Notes: a model not told the origin generated them from the letters alone. Positions 26,114 to 34,844 are shown, numbered from the stretch's first letter. The stretch: 63,507 bases of DNA from Flavobacteriaceae bacterium (GCA_021151665.1 JAGKWW010000031.1:1-63507); one strand, 5' to 3'. Program-made: numbers and translations.

Positions 26114-26446
26114 ATGATCACCTGGGAAGAATTCGAAAAGGTTGAAATGCGTGTGGGGACTATCATTGCGGCCGAAGATTTTCCGGAAGCGCGCAAGCCT
26201 GCTTATAAACTAACAATCGATTTTGGTGAGGTGATTGGCATAAGAAAGTCATCGGCACAAATCACCAAAAGGTATGGGAAAGAAGAGCTGGTAGGAAGAC
26301 AGATTGTAGCGGTGGTCAACTTCCCGAAAAAGCAGATAGGCAAATTTATGAGCGAATGCCTGGTACTGGGAGTAGTAGGGCAGGAGGGTGATGTTGTGCT
26401 GCTTGCACCGGACTTTAAATCAGAAAACGGGCTACGAATAGGGTAG
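26114..26446 (+). CDS. csaA: CsaA-like tRNA-binding chaperone protein
   Basis: A 110-residue OB-fold protein of the CsaA type, related to the tRNA-binding domain of methionyl- and phenylalanyl-tRNA synthetases. Recognised from FEKVEMRVGTIIAAEDFPEA, SAQITKRYG and VVNFPKKQIGKFMSE. CsaA of Bacillus binds peptides and has been proposed as a SecA-linked chaperone; the family also binds tRNA. Length is typical. No TAnnTTTG promoter is obvious in the repeat-filled upstream gap. Confidence 0.85.
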   Translation: MITWEEFEKVEMRVGTIIAAEDFPEARKPAYKLTIDFGEVIGIRKSSAQITKRYGKEELVGRQIVAVVNFPKKQIGKFMSECLVLGVVGQEGDVVLLAPDFKSENGLRIG

Positions 26447-26456
26447 CGCTAAAAAA

Positions 26457-26483
26457 AGTCCAAAAACGCTGGGCTTTCGGACT
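26457..26483 (-). terminator. Terminator after the PUR-family gene
   Basis: Imperfect stem of about nine pairs, read on the minus strand as AGTCCGAAA to TTTTTGGACT, followed by a T run. It may serve the convergent csaA weakly. Confidence 0.6.
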
Positions 26484-26517
26484 CTTTGATGTTGTTTTGG
26501 TTGATGAGGCTGGTTTA

Positions 26518-26898
26518 TTAAATATCGTCAAAATCGATATCGGTAAAGCTCTCTGTTGTGTTTGTAGCTACTATTTCTTCAGGTTTGCCTCCAAAAAGTT
26601 TCCTGAAATCTTTTTGGTGCCTTTCCGAAATTACTTCCTCGCCTTTATTGTTCAGCACGTAAGATGTCATTTCATCCAGGATCTCTTTAAAGGCTGCAAA
26701 ATCTTCTTTGTAAAGGTAAATTTTGTGCTTCTTAAAATGAAAAGAACCGTCTTCTTCTGTAAACTTTTTACTCTCGGTGATAGTAATATAGTAATCATCG
26801 GCCTTTGTAGCCCTCACGTCAAAAAAATACGTTCTTCGCCCCGCTCTCAAAACTTTGGAAAAAATCTCTTCTTTTTCCAGCATTTCATGTTCTCTCAT
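26518..26898 (-). CDS. PUR-alpha-like DNA/RNA-binding protein (DUF3276)
   Basis: A 126-residue PUR-domain protein of the DUF3276 group found throughout Bacteroidota. Recognised from IFSKVLRAGRRTYFFDVRATK and DYYITITESKKF, the beta-sheet that binds single-stranded nucleic acid, and the acidic end FTDIDFDDI. Such proteins bind purine-rich single-stranded DNA or RNA in vitro; the cellular role is unknown. It is a single-gene unit with its own terminator. Confidence 0.85.
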   Translation of the reverse strand: MREHEMLEKEEIFSKVLRAGRRTYFFDVRATKADDYYITITESKKFTEEDGSFHFKKHKIYLYKEDFAAFKEILDEMTSYVLNNKGEEVISERHQKDFRKLFGGKPEEIVATNTTESFTDIDFDDI

Positions 26899-26967
26899 AA
26901 TCGTCGTTTTCTTTTATGATTTAGTCGCAACCAAAAATCTAAAAAAAAACTAAATAAACCAAAGAAA

Positions 26968-28728
26968 TTACGGCATTTCTTTTTCTGCAAGCTGTTTGAG
27001 GTATAATTCTTTATAGTAGCCCGGCTCATTTACTAATTGGTTGTGAGTGCCTTGCTGCAATATCTTTCCATCTTCCAGTATTATGATGCTGTCGGCATTT
27101 TTTGCCGAAGAAACGCGGTGGCTAACAATTATGGTCGTTTTGTCTTTGCAGAATTCCTTCAGGTTGTTCAGTATCGCTTCTTCGGTTTCGGTATCAACCG
27201 CCGAAAGCGAATCATCCAGAAGCAATACCGGCGCATTCTTGATCATGGCCCGGGCAATGGAAACCCTCTGCTTTTGCCCGCCCGACAGGGTAATACCGCG
27301 TTCGCCGAGTATCGTTTCGTACCGGTTGGTAAATCCTTCAATGTTGTTGTGCACTACGGCTTTCTTTGCGGCGGCCTCTACTTCCTCCTGGGTAGCATCT
27401 TCCTTTCCGAAAAGGATATTGTTCTTTATAGTGTCAGAAAATAGAAACGCGTCCTGAGGCACAAAGCCTATGCTGTTACGCAGGTCATTGAGGTTTAGGT
27501 TCCGGATATCTTCGCCATCTACCTTTACATTCCCCTTATCTGCATCATACAGCCTGCTTATCAACGACAAAATGGTAGATTTTCCACTGCCGGTTTTGCC
27601 CAATATCGCGAGCGTTTCACCCCTTTTAATGGTAAATGACACATCGGTCAGCGCCGTTATATTGGTGTCTTCGTAAGTGAAGCTTACATTGTCAAAACTA
27701 ATTTCTCCGAGTATCGGCGTGTGCGCCGGGTTGGTATTCTTTATTTCGGGCTCGGTTTTAAGGAACTCATTGATGCGTGTCTGCGAGGCCTCGGCCTCCT
27801 GCACCATGCTCGATATCCAGCCCAATGACGCTACCGGCCACGTAAGCATATTAATGTAAATAATAAACTGTGCAATGGTACCTACCTCGGTAATCGCGTT
27901 GTTGATGAACATCATGCCGCCTACATATACCACAATAAGGTTACTGATGCCTATCAGCAAGATCATTAGCGGGCCGAACTGTGCGTTTACTTTGGCAAGG
28001 CTCATATTCTTCGCTACGCTGTCGCGGGAAAGCTCGGTAAAATCTGCCTGCTTCTGGCCTTCAAGTGCATACGCCTTAATAACGCGTATTCCGGAGAACA
28101 TCTCCTGGGTGAAGGTAGATAGCCTGCTCAGGTTTTGCTGGTAAAGCGCGCTGCGTTTGTTTATTTCGGTACTCACTTTAAAAATGCTGTATGCCAGCAC
28201 CGGTAAAGGCAGGACCGTAAATAGCGTTAGTCTGGGCGAAATGATAATCATTTGCGTAAGCACTACGGCAAAGAGGACAATCGTATTTACCGAGTACATG
28301 ATCGCGGGACCGGCATACTGGCGCACTTTATCTACATCGGTACTGATGCGGTTCATAAGATCGCCTGTGCGGTTGCGTTTGTAGAAGCTTTGGGTTAACC
28401 TTTCATAATGGCGGAAGATATCGTTTTTAAGGTCAAACTCTACGTGGCGCGACATTACGATAAGTGTTTGCCGCATAAAGAAGGTAAGTACACCCCTTAC
28501 GAGCGTAGTTAGTATGATTAACCCGAGGTTAACCATTAACAATTTCATGATCGTTTCGCTGTCTGTGCGGCCCGACTTCAGGAAATCGAATGTAGAATTA
28601 ATAGAATCGCCAACAAGCTGCGGGGTAAAAAGCGAGAACATCTGCGCAGCTATGGTAATGACGATGCCTAAAAGAAATTGAAATTTATATTTTGCAAAAT
28701 ATTTATTGAGATATTGAAGTTCCTTCAT
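26968..28728 (-). CDS. ABC exporter, fused permease and ATPase (MsbA-like)
   Basis: A 586-residue half-transporter that would act as a dimer in the inner membrane. Six membrane helices occupy about residues 15-305; the ATPase has Walker A GKTGSGKST, Q loop near FVPQDAFLF, signature LSGGQKQRVSIARA and Walker B VLLLDDSLSAVD, where the Walker B Glu position is Asp. The general fold is that of lipid or drug exporters (MsbA, LmrA); substrate unknown. A -7 match (TAAATTTG at 28803-28810, minus) lies about 75 bases upstream. Confidence 0.88.
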   Translation of the reverse strand: MKELQYLNKYFAKYKFQFLLGIVITIAAQMFSLFTPQLVGDSINSTFDFLKSGRTDSETIMKLLMVNLGLIILTTLVRGVLTFFMRQTLIVMSRHVEFDLKNDIFRHYERLTQSFYKRNRTGDLMNRISTDVDKVRQYAGPAIMYSVNTIVLFAVVLTQMIIISPRLTLFTVLPLPVLAYSIFKVSTEINKRSALYQQNLSRLSTFTQEMFSGIRVIKAYALEGQKQADFTELSRDSVAKNMSLAKVNAQFGPLMILLIGISNLIVVYVGGMMFINNAITEVGTIAQFIIYINMLTWPVASLGWISSMVQEAEASQTRINEFLKTEPEIKNTNPAHTPILGEISFDNVSFTYEDTNITALTDVSFTIKRGETLAILGKTGSGKSTILSLISRLYDADKGNVKVDGEDIRNLNLNDLRNSIGFVPQDAFLFSDTIKNNILFGKEDATQEEVEAAAKKAVVHNNIEGFTNRYETILGERGITLSGGQKQRVSIARAMIKNAPVLLLDDSLSAVDTETEEAILNNLKEFCKDKTTIIVSHRVSSAKNADSIIILEDGKILQQGTHNQLVNEPGYYKELYLKQLAEKEMP

Positions 28729-28802
28729 TGTAATAATGCGATGCCTGATAAAACAGGCTAAAAAATGTTAAATGATGCGTTTTAGCTATTTTAGAACCCA
28801 CT

Positions 28803-28810
28803 CAAATTTA
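28803..28810 (-). promoter_or_regulatory. -7 element for the ABC exporter
   Basis: TAAATTTG on the minus strand, an exact TAnnTTTG match, in the divergent region shared with the dehydrogenase gene. No -33 TTG at good spacing. A short hairpin (GCCTG/CAGGC, 28743-28758) lies between it and the ATG. Confidence 0.35.
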
Positions 28811-28849
28811 ATTACAATTTTTGTTGATAGTGTAAAAAAAAGGTTTTTT

Positions 28850-28881
28850 TTTGCCGCATCTTGATTAATAATGTATTTTTG
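28850..28881 (+). promoter_or_regulatory. Promoter of the amino-acid dehydrogenase
   Basis: TTTG (28850-28853), 20 bases, TATTTTTG (28874-28881): a complete match. Predicted start near 28888, 36 bases before the ATG. Confidence 0.65.
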
Positions 28882-28923
28882 TCTTCTGTTTTTAAAGAAA
28901 TTTCATTTTAAATCTTTACTATT

Positions 28924-30024
28924 ATGGTAACAGAAGTTATTAAGGCTAACGACCTTACGAAGGTTGACCCTGTTTTTGGACAAGTATCATTTAACGACCA
29001 TGAGCAAATCGTTTTCTGCCATGACAAAGATACGGGTTTAAAGGCAATCATCGGCATCCACAACACCGTTTTGGGCCCTGCGCTTGGCGGTACACGTATG
29101 TGGAAATATGCCAATGAGTGGGAGGCGCTGAATGATGTGCTAAGGCTTTCGAGGGGTATGACGTATAAGTCGGCGGTTTCAGGCCTTAACCTTGGAGGTG
29201 GTAAAGCTGTTATCATTGGCGATGCCAAGACTGAAAAAACACCGGAAATGATGCGCAAGTTTGGTGAGTTCATCCACTCACTAAGCGGTAAATATATTAC
29301 AGCTGAAGATGTAGGTACAACTACTCCAGATATGGATATTATAAGGGATGTAACCCCTCACGTAACCGGTATTTCTGAATCACGTGGTGGCTCGGGCAAC
29401 CCATCTCCCGTAACGGCTTACGGCGTTTACATGGGTATGAAGGCGGCAGCAATGCACCAGTTTGGCTCCAACAACCTTGGCGGCAAGAAAGTGCTTGTAC
29501 AGGGAACCGGCCACGTTGGCGAAACGCTTATCGACTACATTACTAAAGAAGGTGCTGAAGTATTCATTTCGGATATCAACGAGGCCCGTATGCAGGAAAT
29601 GAGCGCAAAATATGGAGCGAAGATTTACGAAGGCGACATTTACAGTGCCGATGTAGATATCTACTCTCCATGTGCCCTTGGTGCAACAGTGAACGATGAT
29701 TCTATTGCCCGCCTTAAAGCTACCGTGATTGCAGGTGCTGCCAACAACCAGTTGGCTAACGAGCAGGTGCACGGAAGGATGCTTCAGGAAAAAGGCATAC
29801 TGTATGCCCCTGATTTCCTTATCAACGCCGGTGGTATCATCAACGTATATGGCGAGATCGTAGGTTACGGTAAAGAAGAGGCGATGAAGCGTACAGAGAA
29901 CATCTACAACACTACACTTGAGATTTTCTCTTTTGCCGAGGCGAACAACGTTACTACGCACCAGGCCGCTATGTCTGTTGCGCAGAAGCGTATTGACGAC
30001 CGTAAAAAAGAAATGGCTAAATAA
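28924..30024 (+). CDS. Leucine/Glu/Phe/Val-type amino-acid dehydrogenase
   Basis: A 366-residue NAD-dependent enzyme that oxidatively deaminates branched-chain or related amino acids. The signature LGPALGGTRMWKY and GLNLGGGKAVIIGD holds the catalytic Lys; the NAD fold has VLVQGTGHVGETL. Length (366) fits leucine or phenylalanine dehydrogenase rather than glutamate dehydrogenase (about 420-450). The exact preferred amino acid is not readable. It has its own promoter. Confidence 0.9.
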   Translation: MVTEVIKANDLTKVDPVFGQVSFNDHEQIVFCHDKDTGLKAIIGIHNTVLGPALGGTRMWKYANEWEALNDVLRLSRGMTYKSAVSGLNLGGGKAVIIGDAKTEKTPEMMRKFGEFIHSLSGKYITAEDVGTTTPDMDIIRDVTPHVTGISESRGGSGNPSPVTAYGVYMGMKAAAMHQFGSNNLGGKKVLVQGTGHVGETLIDYITKEGAEVFISDINEARMQEMSAKYGAKIYEGDIYSADVDIYSPCALGATVNDDSIARLKATVIAGAANNQLANEQVHGRMLQEKGILYAPDFLINAGGIINVYGEIVGYGKEEAMKRTENIYNTTLEIFSFAEANNVTTHQAAMSVAQKRIDDRKKEMAK

Positions 30025-30047
30025 TTAGCTGAAAAAGATATTATTCT

Positions 30048-30082
30048 TAATTTTGCAGGGCGAAAGGAGCAATCCTTTCGCC
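30048..30082 (+). promoter_or_regulatory. nusB -7 element overlapping a hairpin
   Basis: TAATTTTG (30048-30055) is an exact -7 match. It is followed at 30059-30082 by a perfect 10-bp stem, GGCGAAAGGA / TCCTTTCGCC, loop GCAA, and then TTATTAATTTTT. The hairpin could end the dehydrogenase transcript and also form the first structure in the nusB leader, since transcription from the -7 element would begin inside its left arm. Confidence 0.5.
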
Positions 30083-30112
30083 TTATTAATTTTTAAAGGT
30101 TCTTAGAGAAGG

Positions 30113-31057
30113 ATGTTAAACAGAAGACATATTCGTGTTAAGGTGATGCAGTCTATTTATGCCATGCATCAGAATGATTCAGATAACCTCGAAAAAGAAG
30201 AAAGATTTCTTTTTCAGAGCATAGAAAACATCCGCGACCTGTACCTTATTATGCTGTCGGCTCTCATCGAGATCCGGAACAGCGAGGAAGATTTCCTGGA
30301 GAAATCTTCAAAAAAACACCTCGCTACATCGCAGGAGCGTAATCCCAATCGTAAATTCATCAATAACAAAGCCCTCCAGTTGCTTGCCGATAACAATGCA
30401 CTAAGCATTGCAATGGAAGACAACAAGATCAATAACTGGAAGAATAATGATGACTACATTCTCCTGTTGCTTGATGCCGTAAAGCAAAGCGAGGTTTATA
30501 CGGAGTATATGAAGTCGGGTGAAACCGGATTTGAAGCCGACAGGGATTTTGTTTGCAGGCTTTTTGACGAGGTAATTGCACCCGATGAGAAGCTGTACGA
30601 ATACCTGGAAGACCACAAGCTCACCTGGGTCGATGATATCCCGGTAGTGAATACGCTGATAAGCAAGCAGCTTAAGCTGATAAAGGAAGAGGGCGACAAT
30701 GCTTTCTTAGTGCCGCGAGTTTACAAAGATTCAGACGATAAGGATTTTGTAAAAAACCTTTTCCGTAAAACAGTATTAAATGAAGTGGAACTCGCACGCG
30801 AGTTTATCGACAAGACGCCAAACTGGGACACAGAAAGGATTGCAGAACTGGATTCGATTATCCTTAAAATGGCGATTTGCGAATTCCTGAAGTTTCCGTC
30901 GATACCCGTAAAAGTGACAATAAACGAATACCTCGAGATAGCCAAAGAATATTCGACACCAAAAAGCAGTATCTTTATCAACGGGATACTGGACAACCTG
31001 GTAAAGGATTTCCAGGCCACAGGAAAGCTGGTTAAAACCGGCCGGGGATTAATGTAA
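30113..31057 (+). CDS. nusB: Transcription antitermination factor NusB
   Basis: A 314-residue NusB, much longer than the E. coli protein (139) but usual for Bacteroidota. It starts RRHIRVKVMQSIYAMHQ, the N-terminal RNA-binding Arg-rich helix; the long insertion holds the acidic helical part, and the C-terminal helical half has ELDSIILKMAICEFLKFPSIPVKVTINEYLEIA and STPKSSIFINGILDNL, the classic NusB end. It acts with NusA, NusG and S10 in rRNA antitermination. It leads nusB, DUF1573 and yajC. Confidence 0.93.
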   Translation: MLNRRHIRVKVMQSIYAMHQNDSDNLEKEERFLFQSIENIRDLYLIMLSALIEIRNSEEDFLEKSSKKHLATSQERNPNRKFINNKALQLLADNNALSIAMEDNKINNWKNNDDYILLLLDAVKQSEVYTEYMKSGETGFEADRDFVCRLFDEVIAPDEKLYEYLEDHKLTWVDDIPVVNTLISKQLKLIKEEGDNAFLVPRVYKDSDDKDFVKNLFRKTVLNEVELAREFIDKTPNWDTERIAELDSIILKMAICEFLKFPSIPVKVTINEYLEIAKEYSTPKSSIFINGILDNLVKDFQATGKLVKTGRGLM

Positions 31058-31078
31058 AACCATAAAACGATCGTTATA

Positions 31079-31558
31079 ATGAAAAAAGCGACTGCACTAT
31101 TGGCCATCGCATCTTTAGCGGCTATGGTGTCCTGTAAAGAGAACGCCGCGCTGAAAATAGACGATGCTACTGCAAAGAAAGCCGAAATGGCACACGCTGA
31201 GTCCGGAAAAATGCCGGTGCTCACTTTCGAAACTACTGACCATGACTTCGGGACTATTGCTGAAGGACAAAAGGTAGAGTACACGTATAAATTTAAAAAT
31301 ACCGGTTCGTCTGAGCTTGTAATAAGCAATGCGAAAGCAAGTTGCGGGTGCACCGTGCCGGACTATACCAAAACTCCTGTAGGCCCGGGCGAAAGCGGGG
31401 AGGTTAAAGTAATATTTGACTCAAGCGGAAAAGGCGGTATGCAACAAAAAACCGTTACGGTAACGGCCAATACCGAAAAAGGATCTGAAATGTTGAACTT
31501 TAAGGCCGACGTGAAGCCAAAAGCCCTTGGCGGCATGGTTGTAGGCGGCGCACACTAA
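31079..31558 (+). CDS. DUF1573 lipoprotein
   Basis: A 159-residue lipoprotein of DUF1573. It has a signal sequence with a lipobox-like MVSC, so it is probably lipid-anchored in the periplasm. The Ig-like core has TFETTDHDFGTIAEG, FKNTGSSELVISNAKASCGCTVPDYT (the CGC motif is the family signature) and VIFDSSGKGG. Function is unknown. It lies 21 bases after nusB and 6 bases before yajC. Confidence 0.88.
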   Translation: MKKATALLAIASLAAMVSCKENAALKIDDATAKKAEMAHAESGKMPVLTFETTDHDFGTIAEGQKVEYTYKFKNTGSSELVISNAKASCGCTVPDYTKTPVGPGESGEVKVIFDSSGKGGMQQKTVTVTANTEKGSEMLNFKADVKPKALGGMVVGGAH

Positions 31559-31564
31559 TTTATA

Positions 31565-31849
31565 ATGGGACAAATAGCACAGTTTTTACCGTTTATCCTC
31601 ATGTTTGTGGTAATGTTTGTATTTATACTAATGCCACAGCAGAAGAAAATGAAGAAAGAAAAAGAATTCGAAAAGAACGTTAAGGTAGGCGATAAGATCA
31701 TTACCAAAAGCGGCATTCACGGCAAAATTGCCGAACTTGCCGACGATACGGTAGTAATTGAAACAATGGCAGGCAAGCTTAAGTTAGAGCGCACCGCCAT
31801 TTCTCTGGACCTTAGCCAGAAGGTTAATGCCGTTGTAAAAAAGGCGTAA
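31565..31849 (+). CDS. yajC: Preprotein translocase accessory subunit YajC
   Basis: A 94-residue inner-membrane protein. One N-terminal membrane helix (about residues 5-24, FLPFILMFVVMFVFILM) is followed by QQKKMKKEKEF and a cytosolic domain with KVGDKIITKSGIHGKIAELADD. It associates with SecDF. Length is normal. The operon closes with a terminator at 31872. Confidence 0.93.
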   Translation: MGQIAQFLPFILMFVVMFVFILMPQQKKMKKEKEFEKNVKVGDKIITKSGIHGKIAELADDTVVIETMAGKLKLERTAISLDLSQKVNAVVKKA

Positions 31850-31871
31850 CCCTACTTTAATAAATTATCAG

Positions 31872-31902
31872 CAGCCGGCCAATAAGCCGGCTGTTTGCTT
31901 TT
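31872..31902 (+). terminator. Terminator after yajC
   Basis: Perfect 8-bp stem CAGCCGGC / GCCGGCTG, loop CAATAA, then TTTGCTTTT, between convergent genes. Confidence 0.8.
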
Positions 31903-31903
31903 G

Positions 31904-33646
31904 TTACTTAATGGATTCGGCCCGTTTGAGGGCGGCGGCCATATCAATACCACCCTCTAACGATTCTTTAAAGATATCGCCCTCCGCACGCGCCCTTGCA
32001 ATGGCATTTTGTATCGTGAAATCTCTCATCGTGAGGCCTTTTTTAACTTCATCCCAATGCAGGGGCATGGATACGGTAGCGCCCGGTTTTGGCCGAAGCG
32101 AGTAGGGGCAGGAGATGGTTGCGCCCGGCCTGTTCTGCAAAAAGTCGAGGTACATTTTGCCGCCGCGGTTCTTTATCTGCCTTTCAAGGCTTGTAAATTC
32201 AGGGATACGGCTGTGCACCAGCGTTACGATTAGCTTTCCGAACATCTGCGACTGGTCGTAGCTGTATTTCGCGCCCAACGGAATATAAATGTGGATACCG
32301 GTAGATCCCGAAGTTTTGGCGTAGCCTGTTATGCCAAGTTCGTCCAGCACAGTCTTTACCTCGCAGGCTGCCTGTATTACCTGCTCAAAGGTATTCTTAT
32401 CCGGATCGAGGTCAATAACGCAATAGTCGGGGTTATCGGGGCTCTGCACACGACTGAACCACGGGTTCATTTCAATACAGCCCAGCGCAGCCATCCAAAG
32501 CAGGGTATCTTCGTCGCCTCCTACCAAAAATTCTTTGTCTTCGCCATCACTTGTAGTGTAGGGGAATGTTTTTGCCCAGTCCGGCGCTTTCCCCTTTACA
32601 TCCTTCTGGTAAAAGCTTTTCCCGTTAATGCCATTCGGGAACCTGTTGAGCGAAAGGGGACGGTCTTTTAAATAAGGCATTATAAATTCTGCGACCTGAT
32701 AATAATAATTCAGCATATCGCGCTTGGTATATCCTTCGTCCGGCCAGTAGACTTTGCTGAGATTGCCGAATTTAAGATTATGCCCGCAAATACTCTTTAC
32801 CTGCGTTTCTTCGGTGGGGTTCAGTAGTGTCTGCCGGGATGATTTCTCAGGGGCCTTAACTATTTTCGATGGTTCTTCTGCAGACTCATTCATAATTGCC
32901 GACGCAGTTTCCCGAATTACCTCCCGGGCATTTTTATCGGAACGCATCCCTTCGAATGACGGATGCCTGAATACTCCGTCGGACGTTACAAACGGCTTTT
33001 TAGATCCTTCGTTGTTGGTGTAGCCGGCTATTACTACTTCCTGTCGTTGGTTCACTTTTATTTTAAGCCAGTCGCGCGACCGGTTGTCCGGCAAATACAC
33101 GCTATCCAGCCGCTTGGACATAATGCCTTCCAGCCCCATTTTTTGGGCTGCCAGAAAGAAGTCTGTTCCGCTACCTGTAAATACCTCGCTCAATCGTATC
33201 CTGTCGTCATTCTTTGGTAAGACGTTGCTCAATATCTGCTGCCGTTCTTTAAGTGGTAGTCCCATGAGGTCTTCGCCGTCATGCCACAGGATATCGAACG
33301 CATAATAAACCAAATGCCCGTCGGCCTCGCTTCGCCAGTTTTGCAATGCACCGAAGTTGGCTTTCCCATCATCCCCGATCACCAGGATCTCCCCATCCAA
33401 CACCACGTTCAGTTTCCACTGCTGCATAGCCGAAATGAGCGGATAGTATTTTTCTGTAAAGGATTTATTATTCCGTGAATACAACTCCGCTTTTGCATCA
33501 CCTATGTAGGCAAGCGCGCGATACCCATCCCATTTTACCTCATAAGCCCAGTCCTTGTTGTCGAAAGGTTCTTTTACCAACGTAGCGAGCATGGGTTTAA
33601 TTCCTGTTGGCATTTCCGGTTTGGATGTTTTCTGCTGTTTTTTCAT
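31904..33646 (-). CDS. ligD: LigD-like ATP-dependent ligase/polymerase with gap in the OB-fold
   Basis: A 580-residue protein of the non-homologous end-joining LigD family. The ligase nucleotidyltransferase domain has the adenylated Lys38 in YEVKWDGYRA, then VVLDGEILV, EGIMSKRLDS and WLKIKVNQRQEV. The primase/polymerase domain (about 285-570) has IDLDPDKN as catalytic Asp pair and the STGIHIYIPL histidine. The usual PE nuclease domain is absent. More strikingly, GYTNNEGSKK (to Lys217) jumps straight to PFVTSDGVFRHPSFEGM; about 70 residues of OB-fold expected there are missing, in frame. The polymerase part looks intact; ligase activity is uncertain. Confidence 0.85.
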   Translation of the reverse strand: MKKQQKTSKPEMPTGIKPMLATLVKEPFDNKDWAYEVKWDGYRALAYIGDAKAELYSRNNKSFTEKYYPLISAMQQWKLNVVLDGEILVIGDDGKANFGALQNWRSEADGHLVYYAFDILWHDGEDLMGLPLKERQQILSNVLPKNDDRIRLSEVFTGSGTDFFLAAQKMGLEGIMSKRLDSVYLPDNRSRDWLKIKVNQRQEVVIAGYTNNEGSKKPFVTSDGVFRHPSFEGMRSDKNAREVIRETASAIMNESAEEPSKIVKAPEKSSRQTLLNPTEETQVKSICGHNLKFGNLSKVYWPDEGYTKRDMLNYYYQVAEFIMPYLKDRPLSLNRFPNGINGKSFYQKDVKGKAPDWAKTFPYTTSDGEDKEFLVGGDEDTLLWMAALGCIEMNPWFSRVQSPDNPDYCVIDLDPDKNTFEQVIQAACEVKTVLDELGITGYAKTSGSTGIHIYIPLGAKYSYDQSQMFGKLIVTLVHSRIPEFTSLERQIKNRGGKMYLDFLQNRPGATISCPYSLRPKPGATVSMPLHWDEVKKGLTMRDFTIQNAIARARAEGDIFKESLEGGIDMAAALKRAESIK

Positions 33647-33726
33647 GGGGCGGGAGTTTATAAAGTATTTAAATTTAGGGAATAAAGGCGCAGGCTCCTG
33701 TTAACAAAGTCCTTATACCGGCATCC

Positions 33727-33734
33727 TATTTTTG
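33727..33734 (+). promoter_or_regulatory. -7 element for the Tat-leader SDR gene
   Basis: TATTTTTG, an exact match, 78 bases before the ATG at 33812. No matching -33 TTG. Confidence 0.35.
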
Positions 33735-33811
33735 GCTTTCATTTAACCTTATTTTACCAACTGCTCTTTTTTATAGGCAGTACTTTTAGGAAAACCAAAT
33801 ACCTGATTATT

Positions 33812-34813
33812 ATGGACAAAGAAAATAAGATGAGCCGTCGTACTGCCATTACCGGCATGGGGGCCGTTATTGCAACAGTAGCTGTAGGGAGTGCGGCAAG
33901 CGGTGAAGGCGAGTACGCTGGGCGAGCTAATATTCCCCTCGAAGATCCGAAGACAAAATATCCCGCTCCGCCGTTTAAAGAGCAGTCGCAGCCGTGGCCG
34001 GGACTGGCGTCTAAAATGGATCCAAAGCCCGATCATGGCGAGAAAAGCTACAAGGGTTCGGGGAGGCTTAAAGGGCGTAAGGCATTAATTACCGGGGGCG
34101 ATTCGGGAATGGGGCGTGCTGCTGCCATTGCCTATGCACGCGAGGGCGCCGATGTGGTCATCAATTATTATCCAACCGAAGAGGAAGATGCGAAAGAGGT
34201 CATTGCGCTTATTAAAGCCGAAGGGCGTAAAGCGGTGGCGATACCCGGCGACCTGCGCGATGAAGCTTTTTGCCGAAGGTTGGTAGACGAAGCTGTAAAA
34301 GGCCTGGGCGGACTGGATATCGTGATCAACAACGCGGCACGCCAGCAGACAAGGGAATCGATACTCGATGTATCCAATGAAGATTTTGATGCCACTATGA
34401 AAACCAATATCTACGCGCCATTCTGGATCATCAAGGCAGCGTTGCCCCACCTGAAACCCGGTGCCGTGATCATAGGGACGAGCTCTGAGCAGGCGTATGA
34501 TCCTTCGGCAGAGTTATATGATTATGCCCAGACAAAAGCGGCAACAACCAATTATGTGAAATCGCTTGCCAAACAATTGGGGCCAAAGGGCATCCGTGTA
34601 AATGGCGTGGCGCCCGGGCCGATATGGACACCCTTGCAGGTAAGCGGCGGCGCGACGATGGAAAAACTGAAAAATTTCGGCGGCCAGACACCGTTAGGCA
34701 GGCCGGGACAGCCGGTAGAACTTGCTTCTATCTATGTGCAGCTCGCCGCCAATGATGCCAGCTATGCAAACGGGCAGATCTATGGCGCGAGTGGAGGAGG
34801 GGGGCAACCGTAA
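33812..34813 (+). CDS. SDR-family oxidoreductase with a twin-arginine-type leader
   Basis: A 333-residue short-chain dehydrogenase/reductase. The N-terminus reads SRRTAITGMGAVIATVAVG, an Arg-Arg pair followed by a hydrophobic run and SAASG, like a Tat signal peptide. The domain from about 80 has ALITGGDSGMGRAAA as NAD(P) loop, NNAA, and the catalytic Tyr238-x3-Lys242 in YDYAQTKAA. It resembles the YghA/glucose dehydrogenase-like SDR group. If the leader is real, the enzyme folds with its cofactor in the cytoplasm and is exported folded. Substrate unknown. It stands alone, with a terminator. Confidence 0.82.
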   Translation: MDKENKMSRRTAITGMGAVIATVAVGSAASGEGEYAGRANIPLEDPKTKYPAPPFKEQSQPWPGLASKMDPKPDHGEKSYKGSGRLKGRKALITGGDSGMGRAAAIAYAREGADVVINYYPTEEEDAKEVIALIKAEGRKAVAIPGDLRDEAFCRRLVDEAVKGLGGLDIVINNAARQQTRESILDVSNEDFDATMKTNIYAPFWIIKAALPHLKPGAVIIGTSSEQAYDPSAELYDYAQTKAATTNYVKSLAKQLGPKGIRVNGVAPGPIWTPLQVSGGATMEKLKNFGGQTPLGRPGQPVELASIYVQLAANDASYANGQIYGASGGGGQP

Positions 34814-34818
34814 ACGAT

Positions 34819-34844
34819 AAAGCCGTCGCGAGACGGCTTTTTTT
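34819..34844 (+). terminator. Terminator after the SDR gene
   Basis: Perfect 9-bp stem AAAGCCGTC / GACGGCTTT, loop GCGA, then TTTT. Confidence 0.85.

Noticed and set aside
31904..33646. Complete non-homologous end-joining system
   Set aside because: No Ku gene is in the window, the PE domain is absent and the OB-fold is interrupted, so a full system cannot be claimed.
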